A stretch of 64,000 bases of DNA, taken from NCBI GenBank assembly GCA_020634575.1, contig JACKBM010000023.1:1-64000 (forward strand). The letters run 5' to 3'. This DNA comes from Ardenticatenales bacterium. GTDB lineage: Bacteria > Chloroflexota > Anaerolineae > Promineifilales > Promineifilaceae. Shown here in pieces: positions 61,364 to 64,000 of the stretch. Numbering within the stretch: the stretch's first letter is position 1; each line of letters begins with the position of its first letter. Both the position numbers and the translations under genes were made by a program. The notes beneath the pieces are model-generated. The model did no database searches. It saw only the letters and a program-made list of their open reading frames with translations, and had not been told where the DNA came from.

Positions 61364-62523
61364 TTGGTCCCACAATAATTGATGATGATATCGGCCAGAA
61401 TGTGACACAGGTCGACAGTCGAGGCGATATCGACCCATTCCACCGCCGCGTGGGCGCCGTCGCCGGATGGACCCAGGAGGATCGCCTCCATGCCGGCGTC
61501 GGCCAGGACGGCCGCGTCGGTCCAGCCGAGCATCCCCATGTGCGGTTTGGCCGCGCCCAGCCGGGCCGCGATGGCCGCGTCGCTGGCCTGGACCAGCGGG
61601 CTGTCATCAGCCGTTTCGAAGGGCAGGCGGGTGAAGAAGGGGGTTACGGTCGCCTTGAACCGGGGATCAGCAGCGCTGAGTCGGTCCAGGATGGCCTGGA
61701 TCTCGGCGGTGGCTGAGGCCTCGGTCTCGCCGGGGGCCAGGCGGCGCTCCACTTTGAGGACGCAGCGTTCAGCGTAGGTGCTGATGCCGTTGCCGCCCTG
61801 GATCTGGGCGGCATGGAGCGACGGGTGGCCGACGAGGGGGTGTTCCGGCCGGTTCAGCAGGTCCTGGCTCAGCTTCTCCAACTCAACCAGCACCCGGCCC
61901 ATGTGGCTGTTGGCGTCGATCCCTTCCATATAGCGGCTGCCGTGGGCGGCCAGACCGGTGGTCACGATCTCGTACCAGACAAAACCGCGATGGACAGTGC
62001 AGACTTGCAGCTCCGTTGGCTCGGTGACGATGGCGCCGTCCGCCTGGTAATGCTGCGCGATATGTTCGGTGCCGATACTGGCATATTCCTCGTCCGCCAC
62101 AAAGGTCAGGATCAGGTCACCGTCCAGCTCGATGCCGTCGTCCAGCAATGCTTTGGTGACGGCGAGTTGGGCGGCGGCGCTTGCTTTCATGTCAAAGCTG
62201 CCACGGCCGTAAACCCGCCCGTCGCGGACGGCGCCTGAGAAGGGCTCCGCCATACCGCTGATGTCGACGGTGTCCAGGTGGGCATTGAGCATCAGCGAAC
62301 GGCCGCCGCCGGTACCGGCCAGCGTGGCGACGACGTTGACCCGGTTGTGCCCCAGGTCGTGGCTCGTCGGCTCCAGCCCCAGCTCCCGCAGACAACCGGC
62401 GACGTAGCGGCCGATTTCGGCTTCGGCCGGCGCACCGGGGGCGAGGTCCGGGTTGACCGAGTTAATCTGGACCAGCTTTTGGATGGTGGCGACGAGATAA
62501 TGTTCATCGAGGGAAATAGACAT
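61360..62523 (-). CDS. M20-family metallopeptidase (ArgE/DapE-like)
   Basis: A 387-residue zinc peptidase or deacylase. Metal ligands are visible in 'LNAHLDTVDI' (His, Asp), 'GRGSFDMKASAAAQ' (Asp) and 'LTFVADEEYASIGTEH' (Glu-Glu). The family includes acetylornithine deacetylase, succinyl-diaminopimelate desuccinylase and dipeptidases. Coupling with alanine racemase suggests amino-acid or cell-wall peptide metabolism. Confidence 0.87.
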   Translation of the reverse strand: MSISLDEHYLVATIQKLVQINSVNPDLAPGAPAEAEIGRYVAGCLRELGLEPTSHDLGHNRVNVVATLAGTGGGRSLMLNAHLDTVDISGMAEPFSGAVRDGRVYGRGSFDMKASAAAQLAVTKALLDDGIELDGDLILTFVADEEYASIGTEHIAQHYQADGAIVTEPTELQVCTVHRGFVWYEIVTTGLAAHGSRYMEGIDANSHMGRVLVELEKLSQDLLNRPEHPLVGHPSLHAAQIQGGNGISTYAERCVLKVERRLAPGETEASATAEIQAILDRLSAADPRFKATVTPFFTRLPFETADDSPLVQASDAAIAARLGAAKPHMGMLGWTDAAVLADAGMEAILLGPSGDGAHAAVEWVDIASTVDLCHILADIIINYCGTK

Positions 62524-62901
62524 GGGCGACCTCGCTTAAAGAAGCAGTTGTGGAGCGGTGGGATGCACCTTCAGATGCCGAGCAGCCAGAGCGGCCGGTT
62601 CTGCTGGCGACATGTAGTGACAATTCTCTGTAAATTGGTGAGGATGGCAAGGGGACGGACGTAAATAGTGGCCCAGGCAGTGGCTGGTGACTGACATTCG
62701 CGATTGGCGGCCGCGAGGCGCTCAAGCGCCACGCTACGGGCGCGTCCGCCAGATGCGGACTTTGGTTTCACGACAATAGCCTGCCGTGAACATCCAGTCT
62801 GCCTTCTGCAGACGCGTCCGTAGCGTGGCAGTTCACTGCCTCGCGAACTTGTGGCTTCGCGTTGCTGGCTATGCAAAACCCCCTTCTGTTACACTTGGCT
62901 T
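62524..62901. other. Divergent intergenic region with a palindromic element
   Basis: 378 bp between the M20 gene (minus) and the beta-propeller lipoprotein (plus). The centre is filled by the multi-hairpin inverted element at 62712-62845. No gene is seen. Confidence 0.7.
62712..62845. repeat. REPIN-like inverted element with nested hairpins
   Basis: A 134-bp symmetrical element. The ends CGCGAGGC and GCCTCGCG are inverted. Inside each end lies a 14-nt hairpin (62717-62730 and 62827-62840), then the inverted core CACGCTACGG / CCGTAGCGTG (62730-62739 and 62818-62827), then a 17-nt hairpin (62744-62760 and 62797-62813). TTCACG/CGTGAA pair at the centre. The hairpin sequences differ between the arms while pairing is kept. 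This resembles REP doublets (REPINs), which are moved by a transposase encoded elsewhere. Confidence 0.75.
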
Positions 62902-63900
62902 ATGCGATATTGGTTGATGTTGATTGTTCTTTTGGTTGGCTGTGCTGAGGCTGGTGAGCCAGCGACGGACGTGACGGCGACGCCGTTGCCGTTTGCGGTA
63001 CCGGCCGGTTACGAACTCACCCCCTTGCCTTACCAGTTCAACCGGCCCACCCAGTTCCTGGTCGAGTCTGACCAGCTCTGGGTGGCGCAGTTGAACGGGG
63101 GCGAGAATGAAGCGGTTGGGCAGGTAGTGCGGGTTGACCTGGCCACCGGAGCGGAGACAGTCATCATTGACGACCTGGACAAGCCAACCGGCATTGCGTT
63201 GTTGGACGGTTGGCTCTGGATCGCGACACGGGATGCGTTGCTGCGAATGGAGCCGGCCGAGGCTGAAAGCCTTGAGGTGGTGGTGCGGGACATCCCGAAC
63301 AACGGCCGCTCCAACGGGACCCTGACGGTCACCCCCGATGGCCGGCTGTTGTACGAGAGCAGCGGCCGGCGCAGCGACCCAGAATCCGGCCGGTTGTGGG
63401 CGTATGATCCAGTGACTGGTGCCTCAAGCCTGGTCGCCGAGGGGCTCAAGAACGCCTATGCTCATTTCTACGATGCGGCTGGCCGGCTCTGGATCACGGA
63501 GATTGGTGATGGCTCAGTTGAGGATGTGCCGTTTCCCGATGAGATTAACCTGGTCGTACCCGGGGCGGATTTTGGCTGGCCAGGTTGTTACGGCCGGGAG
63601 CTGGCTGGCCCGGAGTGTGAGGGGACGCGGGCAGCGGTAGCGGTCCTGCCGGTGAGCAGCACGCCGACGGGGATTGCCGGCTCGCCGTTTGCGCCGGATA
63701 CGCTGCTGGTCACCCAATGGTTGACCGGTGAACTGGTCACGGTGACGTACACGTTGCAGGGCAATCAGGCGGTGGGGGAGGTGGCGCCGTTTATCAGCGG
63801 GCTGCGTAACCCACAGCATGTGCTGAACCGGCCGGATGGGGCTGTCTGGATCTCTGAATACAGCACCGGCCTTATCTGGGAACTGCGCCGAGACGAGTAG
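62902..63900 (+). CDS. Beta-propeller lipoprotein (glucose/sorbosone dehydrogenase-like)
   Basis: A 332-residue exported lipoprotein with lipobox 'LVGC' near residue 14. The mature protein has six-bladed propeller repeats ('KPTGIALLDGWLWIATRD', 'DFGWPGCYGRE', 'SPTGIAGSPF'-type and 'GLRNPQHVLNRPDGAVWISEY'). 'FGWPGCYG' is typical of PQQ-type sorbosone/glucose dehydrogenase-like and L-sorbosone families. Catalytic residues cannot be assigned with confidence. The ATG at 62902 is chosen because it places the lipobox correctly. Confidence 0.75.
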   Translation: MRYWLMLIVLLVGCAEAGEPATDVTATPLPFAVPAGYELTPLPYQFNRPTQFLVESDQLWVAQLNGGENEAVGQVVRVDLATGAETVIIDDLDKPTGIALLDGWLWIATRDALLRMEPAEAESLEVVVRDIPNNGRSNGTLTVTPDGRLLYESSGRRSDPESGRLWAYDPVTGASSLVAEGLKNAYAHFYDAAGRLWITEIGDGSVEDVPFPDEINLVVPGADFGWPGCYGRELAGPECEGTRAAVAVLPVSSTPTGIAGSPFAPDTLLVTQWLTGELVTVTYTLQGNQAVGEVAPFISGLRNPQHVLNRPDGAVWISEYSTGLIWELRRDE

Positions 63901-64000
63901 AAAATTATTCGCATAGCCATCAAGGGGTGGAGATCGGCGTGGCACCTCAATAGACCGACTTAGCGTGGTTGAAGTTCTTCAAGTTGAGCCGGAAAGCGGG

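Overview
The window comes from a phototrophic member of the Chloroflexota (filamentous anoxygenic phototroph type). The evidence is a reaction-centre gene in which the L and M subunits are fused (described for Roseiflexus), a Leu at the M-subunit position that normally carries the accessory bacteriochlorophyll ligand (as in Chloroflexus), a tetraheme PufC, small LH beta/alpha polypeptides, an auracyanin-like blue copper protein, and secreted proteins ending in a 'YLPI..R' type tail. GC content is fairly high. No rRNA, tRNA, transposase or CRISPR array was seen. No chlorosome genes were seen.

Layout. 1-2584: the end of one ABC exporter subunit, a second full ABC exporter subunit and a lipoprotein. 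3043-10697: a secreted subtilase, a 16-bp tandem repeat, an FMN-binding protein and a GH127/carboxylesterase pair. 10963-13259: a triple-fasciclin lipoprotein and an auracyanin-like cupredoxin, facing each other across a 330-bp gap that holds two copies of a two-hairpin RNA-like element. 13381-17492 (minus strand): methyltransferase, PucC-like assembly protein and a B12-binding MerR (CarH-like) regulator. 17613-44072 (plus strand): a photosynthesis supercluster in the order crtB, pufB, pufA, pufLM, pufC, bchG, bchP, puhE-like, alpha/beta hydrolase, bchF, bchC, bchX, DUF169, HhH protein, bchY, bchZ, second PucC-like protein, lipoprotein, 47-aa membrane peptide, bchI, bchH, 43-aa ORF, bchD, bchO-like hydrolase. 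Many of these genes overlap by 4-8 bp and are probably translationally coupled. The cluster covers Mg chelation (BchHID), chlorin reduction (BchXYZ), later ring steps (BchF, BchC), tail attachment and reduction (BchG, BchP), antenna and reaction centre. bchM, bchE/acsF and bchLNB are not in the window and must lie elsewhere or be replaced.

44126-48802: a secreted beta-propeller protein, then a thiol-redox pair. The DsbA-like protein has an in-frame TGA exactly at the first redox Cys codon, followed by a SECIS-like stem-loop, so it is probably a selenoprotein. The adjacent DsbB is fused to a c-type cytochrome. 48781-64000: mostly housekeeping or accessory genes: GNAT, phosphatase-like, a gene broken by a TAG codon, a fumarase/ASL-superfamily lyase, a MoxR-DUF58-VWA-VWA operon, HtrA-like protease, polysaccharide deacetylase, methyltransferase, alanine racemase with an M20 peptidase, and a beta-propeller lipoprotein. 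Several palindromic repeat elements lie between these genes. The palindrome CCGGCCGG is strongly over-represented over the whole window.

All calls come from reading the sequence and from family knowledge. No database search, folding program or alignment was run.
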